Origin: Peribacillus simplex
GTDB lineage: Bacteria; Bacillota; Bacilli; Bacillales; DSM-1321
Assembly (NCBI RefSeq): GCF_900156045.1
Contig: NZ_FTMX01000006.1
Span: 124,001 to 188,000, forward strand
DNA length: 64,000 bases
Direction: 5' to 3'
Positions 52,950 through 60,731 of the stretch are shown here, piece by piece. A model generated the notes under the pieces. It made no database searches, had not been told where the DNA came from, and saw only the letters and a list, made by a program, of their open reading frames with translations. The position numbers were made by a program, and so were the translations under genes. Position 1 is the first letter of the stretch. Each line of letters starts with the position of its first letter.

Positions 52950-53018
52950 CTCCTGCCGAATAACAGGCTTGCATAGAGAAGGGTTGGCAGACAGTCGTCG
53001 GAATGGGGAAATCAACTG
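52950..53018 (-). repeat. R2-family fragment (copy d)
   Basis: ACTCCTGCCGAATAACAGGC, TTGGCAGACAGTCG-CGGAA and GGGGAAATCAACTGAACG resemble R2 copy b with internal loss. It starts right at the stop of the DinB-like gene. Confidence 0.6.
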
Positions 53019-53031
53019 AACGTTTTGCAAA

Positions 53032-53078
53032 GAAAAAAACTGTAGGCAAACTCGCTTTTCTTCGAATTTGTCTACAGT
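53032..53078 (-). terminator. brnQ terminator
   Basis: ACTGTAGGCAAACTCG pairs with CGAATTTGTCTACAGT (one wobble); the T run is on the minus strand, after brnQ. Confidence 0.85.
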
Positions 53079-53107
53079 CAAATATGCCTGAACCGGTTTT
53101 ATATCAT

Positions 53108-54448
53108 TTAATGTATTTGGTGATTATGACCGAATTTGGACCGTAAGACGCTGCTGGCATACCCAATGAATCCTCCGACAATGGCAGGGATGATCCATCC
53201 TAGTCCTGCCTCATACATAGGAAGTATTGTGGTGAAGAAATCATTGATGAATGAAATGTGTACACCTGCTCCATTTAATCCTTCGAATAAACTGACGATG
53301 AATGTTAAAAGTAAGCTGCCTTGATAAACTTCAGATCTGCCTTTAAATAAAGGATGAAGAAATGTTAAGAAGATCAAAACAATGGCTAATGGATAAATGG
53401 CTGTCATTACCGGCACAGATATGGCAATTAACTGAGTTAGTCCAATATTGGCAATTATTGCACTGAATATGGATAAACTTATGGCAATTGTTTTGTAAGG
53501 CAGGTTTGGAAATAGCTTATGGAAGTACGTCGAGCAAGATGTAATGAGTCCTACACTTGTCGTTATACAAGCTACTGTGATCATTAATCCTAATAATAGC
53601 CCGCCATATGCTCCAAAGTAATAATCCGAGACTTTTGCCAAGACAACGCCCCCATTATCCAAGCGTCCAAGTTCTCCAACGCTTGAAGCACCCATATAAG
53701 AGAGAGCTGTATAAATGGTAGCAAGGATAACGGCCGCAATCGCAGTCGCTTTTCCACAAACGATCATTATTTGTTTTTTTGTTTTAGCACCCTTTTCTTT
53801 GATGGCATTAATGATGATGATGCCAAAAACAAAAGATGCAAGAGTGTCCATCGTTAAATAACCTTCTCTGAACCCATTGAAAAATGGTTGAACCATATAG
53901 TGTTCGGCAGGTGCTTGAAAATCCCCAATTGGATTAACGAAAGCGACTACCACAAGGATTCCTATGAATGTCAACTTGATGGGTGTCAAAACTTTCCCCA
54001 CAATTTCGACAATTTTCGCAGGATTGAGCGAAAGAAGGCACGAAACTGTAAAAAAGATGATGGTGAAAATAAGTAAAGGCAGTGGACCTGAATCTTCAGG
54101 TAAAAAAGGTTTTACACCGATCTCAAAAGAAACGTTTCCTGTTCTAGGCATTGCGAATAATGGACCAATGGCTAAATAAAGAACGGTTGTGAATACAATA
54201 CCAAAGACTGGATGGACACGGCTCGCTAATGATTGTAAGTCATCTTTTCCAGAAAAACCGAGTGCCAGCACACCAAGTAATGGTAATCCCACTCCTGTGA
54301 CCAAAAACCCTGCATTGGCTGACCAGATATTCGTACCTGCTGATTGACCAAGCATTGGCGGAAAAATTAAATTCCCTGCCCCGAAGAAAAGGGCAAATAA
54401 CATGAACCCAATCACAACTATAAATGATGATGGTACCTTATTAGACAA
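53108..54448 (-). CDS. brnQ: Branched-chain amino acid carrier
   Basis: 446 residues with about twelve membrane helices of the LIVCS (BrnQ/BraB) family. The conserved N-terminal segment FFGAGNLIFPPMLGQSAG and PRTGNVSFEIGVKPF near 100 are present. It takes up leucine, isoleucine and valine with Na+. It starts with TTG seven bases after GGAGGG. A CodY-like palindrome lies in its leader, fitting control by branched-chain amino acids and GTP. Confidence 0.92.
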   Translation of the reverse strand: MSNKVPSSFIVVIGFMLFALFFGAGNLIFPPMLGQSAGTNIWSANAGFLVTGVGLPLLGVLALGFSGKDDLQSLASRVHPVFGIVFTTVLYLAIGPLFAMPRTGNVSFEIGVKPFLPEDSGPLPLLIFTIIFFTVSCLLSLNPAKIVEIVGKVLTPIKLTFIGILVVVAFVNPIGDFQAPAEHYMVQPFFNGFREGYLTMDTLASFVFGIIIINAIKEKGAKTKKQIMIVCGKATAIAAVILATIYTALSYMGASSVGELGRLDNGGVVLAKVSDYYFGAYGGLLLGLMITVACITTSVGLITSCSTYFHKLFPNLPYKTIAISLSIFSAIIANIGLTQLIAISVPVMTAIYPLAIVLIFLTFLHPLFKGRSEVYQGSLLLTFIVSLFEGLNGAGVHISFINDFFTTILPMYEAGLGWIIPAIVGGFIGYASSVLRSKFGHNHQIH

Positions 54449-54480
54449 AATAAACCCTCCGAAAAAACCAAAATTTGCTA

Positions 54481-54570
54481 TTTTAGAAAATTATTAAATT
54501 TTCTAAAAATTATACACAGACTAATTTCAAGACCGTATCGTATTATATCTAAATTAAATTAATATTTCAA
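54481..54570 (-). promoter_or_regulatory. brnQ promoter with CodY-like palindrome
   Basis: TTTTAGAAAATT (54481-54492) and AATTTTCTAAAA (54497-54508) form a perfect inverted repeat with four bases between; each arm approaches the CodY consensus AATTTTCWGAAAATT. About 35 bases upstream on the minus strand lie TTGAAA and TATAAT with a 17-base spacer. Confidence 0.65.
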
Positions 54571-54708
54571 TATATTTTTTGTTTTTTATTATTTCCCCTG
54601 ATGATCAGTGGTCCGCCCTTACCTTATTTTGAACATTTAAAGGCTGCTCATACTAAAGAAATTCATTTTTAAACAAATGAAATGTAAAAAGGAAATGAGG
54701 GAGTTGAC

Positions 54709-55254
54709 ATTAAAAAAATTCTTAGCTTTTTGTTGTTAATCGCAGTATTTTTCGGTGCAGGTGCATGTAACAAGGAAGTGGTCAAGGAAAACGGTGAAGT
54801 TATAGGGGGGATCCCTGTTAAAGAGGGAAATGCGGTCAAATTGAGAGGGGCAGAAAAGTTATTTAAAGGCTATTATACTGCACGATATACCATTAAAGAT
54901 CCGGCCAATCCTCCAACGTTTGATGAAATTGCAGAAAATATTAAAGGATATTTATCAGAAGATGAATATAATGCCCAAATTCTTAACCGTTTTTATTCAA
55001 TGCCTGCACTGGTAGCCAAAGAAATCAAGAAAAGCATTGAAGTGCAAAGTGTGAAGCTTGAAGAACAAAGTATAAATGAAGATGGCACAGTGGATTACAC
55101 ATACACAACGGTATTTAAGGTTTATGACGAGAATTCATCCAAGATTTATAAGAAAGAAGGAGAGCTCACGATAGCCATCATAGATAGTGAATTAAAAGTC
55201 ACTCGTGATTGGAGCAGAGGGATAAAGATTGACGGTTTAGACGGCGGACTTTAG
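54709..55254 (+). CDS. Hypothetical lipoprotein with probable ATT start
   Basis: About 181 residues. The signal peptide is only complete if translation begins at ATT 54709, which follows AGGGAG by five bases and yields a KKILSFLLLIAVFFG segment and lipobox GAGAC. The first conventional start, TTG 54730, would remove the basic end and has no binding site. The mature part is a mixed alpha/beta domain of unknown family (ARYTIKDPANPPTFDEIAEN). It probably shares a transcript with the small membrane protein that follows. Confidence 0.65.
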   Translation: MKKILSFLLLIAVFFGAGACNKEVVKENGEVIGGIPVKEGNAVKLRGAEKLFKGYYTARYTIKDPANPPTFDEIAENIKGYLSEDEYNAQILNRFYSMPALVAKEIKKSIEVQSVKLEEQSINEDGTVDYTYTTVFKVYDENSSKIYKKEGELTIAIIDSELKVTRDWSRGIKIDGLDGGL

Positions 55255-55282
55255 AGTGGAAAAGTTAAGGCGGTGTTTTATA

Positions 55283-55513
55283 ATGGGATCAGTTTTTGAA
55301 AAAATAATGGGATTGTTCTTTGAAAAACGGAAACAAAGTAAAAAAGATGTTTTCTTACTAATTTTCTTATTCGGGCTTCCTATAATAAGTATGGTTGAGT
55401 TTATCACGGATAAGGACTTATTTTGGTTAACTAACATTGTGTTAATTGCAATCATTGTTCTATCGGCATTCATATATTTTGAAGGAAAAAGAAACAGGGA
55501 AAATGATAAATAA
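55283..55513 (+). CDS. Small two-helix membrane protein
   Basis: 76 residues with two predicted membrane helices (KKDVFLLIFLFGLPIISMV and LTNIVLIAIIVLSAFIYF) and basic ends. No family is recognised. The ATG at 55283 lies nine bases after AAGGCGG; an in-frame GTG at 55256 directly follows the lipoprotein stop. It may function with the lipoprotein upstream. Confidence 0.55.
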   Translation: MGSVFEKIMGLFFEKRKQSKKDVFLLIFLFGLPIISMVEFITDKDLFWLTNIVLIAIIVLSAFIYFEGKRNRENDK

Positions 55514-56045
55514 AAACCCAAATCTCGTGGAGTATGGGGGCAGAAATGCTATTGATTGCCAGCTAGGGATATCTATAGAGGAATTGATCAATCTAATCCT
55601 TGAGACCTGAAAAAGGTTTCAGTTTGTCAAGTAAAGGGGGGCGGAATGGTCATCCCGATCCGACTGTTTTATGAATCCCACATTGGATGAAGAAATTTAT
55701 TAGTCGCTTCTGCAGAACCGGGACGCCCTTTTTCTCATTCTGAACCTGTACTTAAACTAATGGGTGCTTTATTTTATGGGAGCTGCTTTGGCAGCTCTTG
55801 AGTTTGTAGACATAAGGGGGTTTAGTCAGGATTCATAAAACACATTATTTCTTACTTTTCAAACTGCCTGCGGCTTGCAGTGGCAAAAAATAACTCGTAC
55901 TCAACAGGGTTTGTATATTCTTCTTCTGTCAATAATGGTATGGAATCACAAATGAGCTGGGTGCGCCAGCAAAAAGGAAACAAATTCAGCATTTCTTTGT
56001 TATTTCGTTTGTATATAACTTACCGTTTTGTTGTGAAAGGAACTT
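55514..56045. other. Gap with decayed repeat traces
   Basis: About 530 bases. A weak R2-like block (ATTGGATGAAGAAATTTATT and TTCTGCAGAACCG near 55683-55715) and a GAGCTGC/GCAGCTC hairpin (about 55778-55799) are visible. A short frame at 55880-56068 has no binding site or recognisable content and I do not call it a gene. Confidence 0.4.
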
Positions 56046-57152
56046 ATGAATATGCTCGAGAAGGGTAAAATCGGAAGCCGTCAACTAATGATATTAGTGA
56101 TATTATATACGCTTGGTGATTCTATTTTAGTTATACCCTCCATTGTCGCTTCTGAAGCCGAACAAGATGGCTGGATTTCAGGTATTATTAGCGTGGCAAT
56201 AGCACCGTTATTGGTTGTTTTTTTATATGACGCTTTAAGGAAAAGCTATCCTGATTTAACATTAGTGGAATACAGCCAAAAAATTTTGGGTAAATGGCTG
56301 GGAATTGCAATTTCTCTTTTATTTATAAGCTACTTTTTCATAACCACAGCGACTTACTTGAGTGAAATTGGGGATTTTATGAAAAATCATATTATGCCTG
56401 ATACTCCCATTCAAGTGATTATGATTCTTTTTATGAGTGTCGTCCTCATGGCCGCGCGTCTCGGTTTGGAACCCTTGGCCCGAAGCGCGGAAATATTTTT
56501 CCCTTTTGTTGTAATCCTTGTATCAGCACTGATGATTCTTCTACTTCCTGAGGTTAAATTTCAAAACTTGCAGCCAGTCGGGGAGGGAGGATTGAAACAG
56601 GTTATACGGGGATCTATACCATTTATTGTTTTTCCGTTTATTGAACCGGTTGCGATTCTAATGATCCTCCCGTTCGTGAGTCAAAAAGACAAAATAAGAA
56701 AAAGCCTTTTTATCGGTCAATGGTTGGCTGGAAGTGTTTTGATCATTATAACCATGTTAGCCATTCTTGTACTTGGTCCAGATTTAACAGCAAGACAAAA
56801 TTATCCAATCTATATGTTGGCTAAGAAAATCAATATCGCTGATTTCTTGACGCGTCTGGAAGCAATACTAGCCATAATATGGTTCATCACAATTTTTATA
56901 AGATTTAGTTTGTTTTTTTATGTGACCGTTCTAGGTATGGCACAAACGTTAAAAATGCAGGATTATCGTCCTCTGGTTTTTCCGTTTGGTATCCTTTTGA
57001 TTGCCTTTACATTGATTATGTCGCCCAGCATCGTCCACTATAGTAAATTCATTTCAGACATCTGGCCGTTTTATGCTATGACATTCGGGTTTCTGCTTCC
57101 ATTGATCCTACTAATAATCGCCAAAGTTAAGAAAATTGATGGATCAAACTAA
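56046..57152 (+). CDS. GerAB/ArcD-type spore germination transporter-like protein
   Basis: 368 residues with ten predicted membrane helices, matching the B subunit of nutrient germinant receptors (GSRQLMILVILYTLGDSILVIPSIVASEAEQDGWIS at the N terminus in two parts; FIEPVAILMILPF near 200). B subunits bind the germinant amino acid in the inner spore membrane and normally work with GerAA and GerAC, but neither gene is adjacent. It has a GAAAGGAA site. It may partner with subunits encoded elsewhere or be a leftover. Confidence 0.85.
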   Translation: MNMLEKGKIGSRQLMILVILYTLGDSILVIPSIVASEAEQDGWISGIISVAIAPLLVVFLYDALRKSYPDLTLVEYSQKILGKWLGIAISLLFISYFFITTATYLSEIGDFMKNHIMPDTPIQVIMILFMSVVLMAARLGLEPLARSAEIFFPFVVILVSALMILLLPEVKFQNLQPVGEGGLKQVIRGSIPFIVFPFIEPVAILMILPFVSQKDKIRKSLFIGQWLAGSVLIIITMLAILVLGPDLTARQNYPIYMLAKKINIADFLTRLEAILAIIWFITIFIRFSLFFYVTVLGMAQTLKMQDYRPLVFPFGILLIAFTLIMSPSIVHYSKFISDIWPFYAMTFGFLLPLILLIIAKVKKIDGSN

Positions 57153-57269
57153 GGTCGGGTCTTATTTGTTAAGAAAATAGTGTGAAATTTTAAGCTCAGG
57201 TGTTATTCCATTAAAAGGCACAATTTTTTACTTTGTCTCAGTTTTTATAAGGGTTTATAAACCTCGACC

Positions 57270-57397
57270 GTCGATTTCCACTCCAGGCACTCGCTTTCCG
57301 CGGGCGGTCCGGGAGCCTCCTCGGCGTCATGCGCCTGCGGGGTCTCCCCTGGACACGCTTTTCTAAGCAGGAGTCTCGTACCTTCCGTTCCAATCAA
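57270..57397. repeat. R1-family palindromic repeat (copy D)
   Basis: A full copy with hairpin tip GGCG-TCATG-CGCC; CCCGC is changed to CTAAGC in the right arm. It is the left member of a tandem pair with copy E (period about 221 bp). Confidence 0.9.
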
Positions 57398-57490
57398 CTT
57401 TGTTTTAAAATTCAGATGAAACTCCTTTTGCCGACAAACTGGTTACTTGCTGATTCCGATTAAGTTTGTGAGGGTTTATAAACCTCGACC

Positions 57491-57617
57491 GTCGATTTCC
57501 ACTCCAGGCACTCGCTTTCCGCGGGCGGTCCGGGAGCCTCCTCGGCGCCTTGCGCCTGCGGGGTCTCCCCTCGACAAGCTTATCCCGCAGGAGTCTCGTA
57601 CCTTCCGTTCCAATCAA
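57491..57617. repeat. R1-family palindromic repeat (copy E)
   Basis: A full copy with tip GGCGC-CTT-GCGCC. The flanks ATTCCGATTAAGTTTGTGAG upstream and AAAATTCAGATGAAACTCCT downstream are shared with D and partly with copy G at 63107, so the mobile or duplicated unit is longer than the hairpin. Confidence 0.9.
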
Positions 57618-57733
57618 CTTTGTTTTAAAATTCAGATGAAACTCCTTGCCGACAAACTGGTTACTTGCTGATTCCGATTAAGTTTGTGAGGATTTCTGAA
57701 ATCAACTGAACCCTTTAAATAAAAAACTGTAGC

Positions 57734-57790
57734 CAAACTGAGTTTTCATATAGTTTGTCTACAGTCTGGGAGCTGTTTTGCAGCTCTTTT
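57734..57790. terminator. Hairpins of the ACTGTAGGCAAAC type
   Basis: ACTGTAGCCAAACT pairs imperfectly with AGTTTGTCTACAGT (57734-57767), and a GAGCTG/CAGCTC hairpin with T5 follows (57769-57792). They come after repeats rather than directly after a gene. Confidence 0.5.
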
Positions 57791-57915
57791 TCTTATGGAG
57801 AGCAAAAGGGTCAGGTTAGTGTAACAAGAATTGGTGGCTTTACTTTAATAGAGGCAGGATTGAAAGGAAAGGTTATTTTGATTAAAAGGTAATTTAATAG
57901 ACAATAAAAAATAGT

Positions 57916-57970
57916 TTGACTTTTTTTACAACTATGTTTATATTTGGTTTAACTAACTACCGTTAGTTAA
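57916..57970 (+). promoter_or_regulatory. Promoter and TetR-type operator of the agmatinase operon
   Basis: TTGACT (57916-57921) and TATATT (57939-57944) are 17 bases apart. The palindrome TTAACTAAC-TACC-GTTAGTTAA (57949-57970) covers the expected start. The same half-site occurs in front of the TetR gene at 62446-62463. Confidence 0.75.
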
Positions 57971-58097
57971 TAAAGTACGAAAAGTGGGTGTTAGAAATAA
58001 AAAGTAAGCGAATGAACCATAGGTTGTAAGCGATTACACCCTGTGTTTGTAAAATTTGTATGAAATGATTTTTATTTAAAACCAGGAGATGATATTT

Positions 58098-59036
58098 ATG
58101 AAATATCCACTTACACCAGATGTAAAGCCAGAGTTTTGTACAACAGGAACTTTTATGCGTTTACCTTCCCAAAATCATGATGCAAAGCTGGCAATTGTAG
58201 GTATGCCTTTTGATACAGCAGCTTCTTTTCGGGTGGGGGCCAGGTTTGCTCCTCAAGCCATCCGCCAAGCATCCATGACCCTGTTTCCTTATCATCCTGT
58301 CCATGAGGTATATCCTTTTGAACAAATGAAGGCTATTGATATTGGCGATATCCCTGTCATTCCTCATAATATTCACCGAAGTTATGATTTAATGAAGGAA
58401 TCCATGTATGAATTGATGTCTAAAGGAGTCATACCTATTGGATTAGGGGGAGATCATTCTGTCACTTTAGCTAGTTTACGCGCTGCGGCAAAGGTATATG
58501 GCCCTGTAGCCATGATTCATTTTGATTCCCATACAGATACTTGGGATACTTATTATGAGGAAAAATATTGGCATGGATCTCCCTTTATTCGTGCACACGA
58601 AGAAGGTTTGCTGCAGACGGATAAAGTATTTCAAATAGGTATCCGAGGCACGCTAAACCACTCTGGAGATTTACAGGCAAGTCTTGATTTAGGTTATCGT
58701 TTGATTACAACTGGTGAACTATCCAATCGTGGATTTGATGATGTTTTGAAAGAAATCAGAAAAACCATTGGCAACACACCTTGTTTCTTAACATTTGATA
58801 TAGATTTCGTCGATCCTTCTTTTGCTCCGGGAACAGGTACGCCTGAAGCAGGTGGTTTTAGCAGCTTTGAAACACTAAAAATGATTCGTTCCCTAACTGA
58901 ATTTAACTTTATAGGATACGATGTGGTTGAAGTGCTGCCTTCATATGATCCAAGTCAAATCACTTCACTTTTAGCGGCAACACTTGTACATGAATTTGCC
59001 AGCCTCGCAGCATTAAGTGAGAAAGAGGATAATTGA
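58098..59036 (+). CDS. speB: Agmatinase/ureohydrolase-family enzyme
   Basis: 312 residues of the arginase/agmatinase superfamily, which uses two Mn2+ ions to split a guanidino group into urea and an amine. The metal-binding motifs are all present: GGDHS near 118, MIHFDSHTDTW near 141 and LTFDIDFVDPSFAPG near 230. It could act on agmatine, guanidinobutyrate or guanidinopropionate; the motif reading does not decide which. The start is ATG 58098, nine bases after AGGAG. It heads an operon with an APC permease, 57 bases downstream. Confidence 0.88.
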   Translation: MKYPLTPDVKPEFCTTGTFMRLPSQNHDAKLAIVGMPFDTAASFRVGARFAPQAIRQASMTLFPYHPVHEVYPFEQMKAIDIGDIPVIPHNIHRSYDLMKESMYELMSKGVIPIGLGGDHSVTLASLRAAAKVYGPVAMIHFDSHTDTWDTYYEEKYWHGSPFIRAHEEGLLQTDKVFQIGIRGTLNHSGDLQASLDLGYRLITTGELSNRGFDDVLKEIRKTIGNTPCFLTFDIDFVDPSFAPGTGTPEAGGFSSFETLKMIRSLTEFNFIGYDVVEVLPSYDPSQITSLLAATLVHEFASLAALSEKEDN

Positions 59037-59093
59037 TAATCACTTTAACTTAAAAACAACCATTATATTTAATAAAGGAGGTAGCTCTTTGCG

Positions 59094-60461
59094 ATGGAAG
59101 GATTACCCGAGCTTAAGCGTTCACTGAATACAAGATATGTAATTGTATTTGGACTTTCCTTTATGGCGCCTGTGACAGTCTTTAGCACATATGGTATCGC
59201 TATTGATCGTACCCATGGGATGGTCCCTACGGCATACATAATTGCTTTAATCGTTATGCTATTCACCTCATACAGTTACGCAAAAATGGTTCAGGTATTT
59301 CCCACTACCGGTTCAGCTTATACCTTTGTGCAGAAAGGGATTAATTCACACCTTGGTTTTCTGGTAGGATGGGTCATTTTATTGGATTATCTTTTCAGTC
59401 CTATGATCAGTGCTTTACTTTTTGGGATTATGGTGAATGCTTACTTCCCTGGTATTCCTATCATTGCAGTTATTGTTTCTTTTATTATTGCTGTGACAAC
59501 CATTAATATTTTTGGGATTAAGGTTGCTGCAAATGTGAATACCTTTTTGGTAATATTTCAATTTCTTTTTATTATTATTTTCAGCCTGCTTTGCATAAAT
59601 GGACTTTTAGCAGGAAAGGGTACCGGGGAGTTATTTTCTAATGAGCCTTTTTTTAGTCCTGACGTGAATTTTAATGATCTACTCTCGATTGTACCTCTAT
59701 TATGTTTTAGTTTTCTTGGGTTTGATGCGGTTACTACATTAGCTGAAGAAACCAAAAATCCCAAAAAAACACTTCCTAAGGCTATTTATGCTACGACATT
59801 AATTGGGGGTTTATTATTTGTTGCATCTACCTATTTTGCACAATCGATTTTCCCGAATTTTAATGCTTTTAAGAACCCTGATACAGCTATAGTGGATATC
59901 ATGATTTATACCGGTGGTAATTTACTGAATAGTTTGTTTATTTCGGTAGTGGTGACATCTGCTACTGCTTCTGCTATTGCTTCAGGAGGAAGCGGAGCAA
60001 GGATTTTATATGCAATGGGGAGAGATAGTGTTCTGCCTAAGAGGATTTTCGGATATGTTTCTCCAAAATTCCAAACGCCCATATTCAATATCTTGATGAT
60101 TGCGTGTGTTGCCATGACTGCTGTTTTTTTGGATATTGAAACAGCTACTTCTTTCATTAATTTTGGAGCCCTGTTTGCTTTTACATTCGTTAATCTTTCT
60201 GTGCTCATCCATTATTTTGTGAGACAGAAGCAGAGATCTCCTAAAAGCATCATTTTATATTTACTTCTTCCCTTAATAGGCACCGGTATAACTATATTGT
60301 TTATGACAAAGTTAGATATCCATTCTTTAGTATTAGGAATTACTTGGATGGCAGTAGGGTTCATTTACTTATTGTACTTAACAAAAATGTTTAAGGAACG
60401 TCCTCCTGAACTGAATTTTGAAGAGCAAAAAGAAGAGTTCGATGTAAAGCTAGTACAATGA
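59094..60461 (+). CDS. APC-superfamily amino acid/polyamine permease
   Basis: 455 residues with twelve predicted membrane helices. The APC signature FGLSFMAPVTVFSTYG lies in helix 1 and SFLGFDAVTTLAEETKNPKKTLPKAI near 212-237. PuuP-like members import polyamines or guanidino compounds, which would suit the hydrolase encoded just upstream. It has AAAGGAGG before the ATG. An R1 repeat separates it from the amidohydrolase gene. Confidence 0.88.
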   Translation: MEGLPELKRSLNTRYVIVFGLSFMAPVTVFSTYGIAIDRTHGMVPTAYIIALIVMLFTSYSYAKMVQVFPTTGSAYTFVQKGINSHLGFLVGWVILLDYLFSPMISALLFGIMVNAYFPGIPIIAVIVSFIIAVTTINIFGIKVAANVNTFLVIFQFLFIIIFSLLCINGLLAGKGTGELFSNEPFFSPDVNFNDLLSIVPLLCFSFLGFDAVTTLAEETKNPKKTLPKAIYATTLIGGLLFVASTYFAQSIFPNFNAFKNPDTAIVDIMIYTGGNLLNSLFISVVVTSATASAIASGGSGARILYAMGRDSVLPKRIFGYVSPKFQTPIFNILMIACVAMTAVFLDIETATSFINFGALFAFTFVNLSVLIHYFVRQKQRSPKSIILYLLLPLIGTGITILFMTKLDIHSLVLGITWMAVGFIYLLYLTKMFKERPPELNFEEQKEEFDVKLVQ

Positions 60462-60529
60462 TCCGTTACTGTTTTATTATTTGGCTGTTTTCGCATACTT
60501 TGTTGCTATTTACCAAGTAAAGCGGTGTG

Positions 60530-60654
60530 GTTGATTTCCCCTCCAGATGCTCGCTTTCCGCGGGGCGGGCGGTGAGCCTCCTCGGCGTGAACGCCTGTGG
60601 GGTCTCGCCTGTCCCGCTGCTCCCGCAGGAGTCTCGCACTTGCGCTCCAGTCAA
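60530..60654. repeat. R1-family palindromic repeat (copy F)
   Basis: A divergent full copy. The tip is GGCGT-GA-ACGCC, with both members of a pair changed relative to GGCGC/GCGCC in copies A and E. The right flank (to 60704) matches the truncated copy at 20449. It is inserted inside the agmatinase-amidohydrolase gene group. Confidence 0.85.
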
Positions 60655-60731
60655 CGTTAAATCGTTTCGTTTTAAAAACAACAATCTTTACGAAAAGAGC
60701 CTATTATTTTAAATGAAAAGAGGTAACTCCT

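Noticed and set aside
55880..56068. A 62-codon frame overlapping the start of the GerAB-type gene
   Set aside because: No binding site, no recognisable motif, and overlap with a well supported gene.
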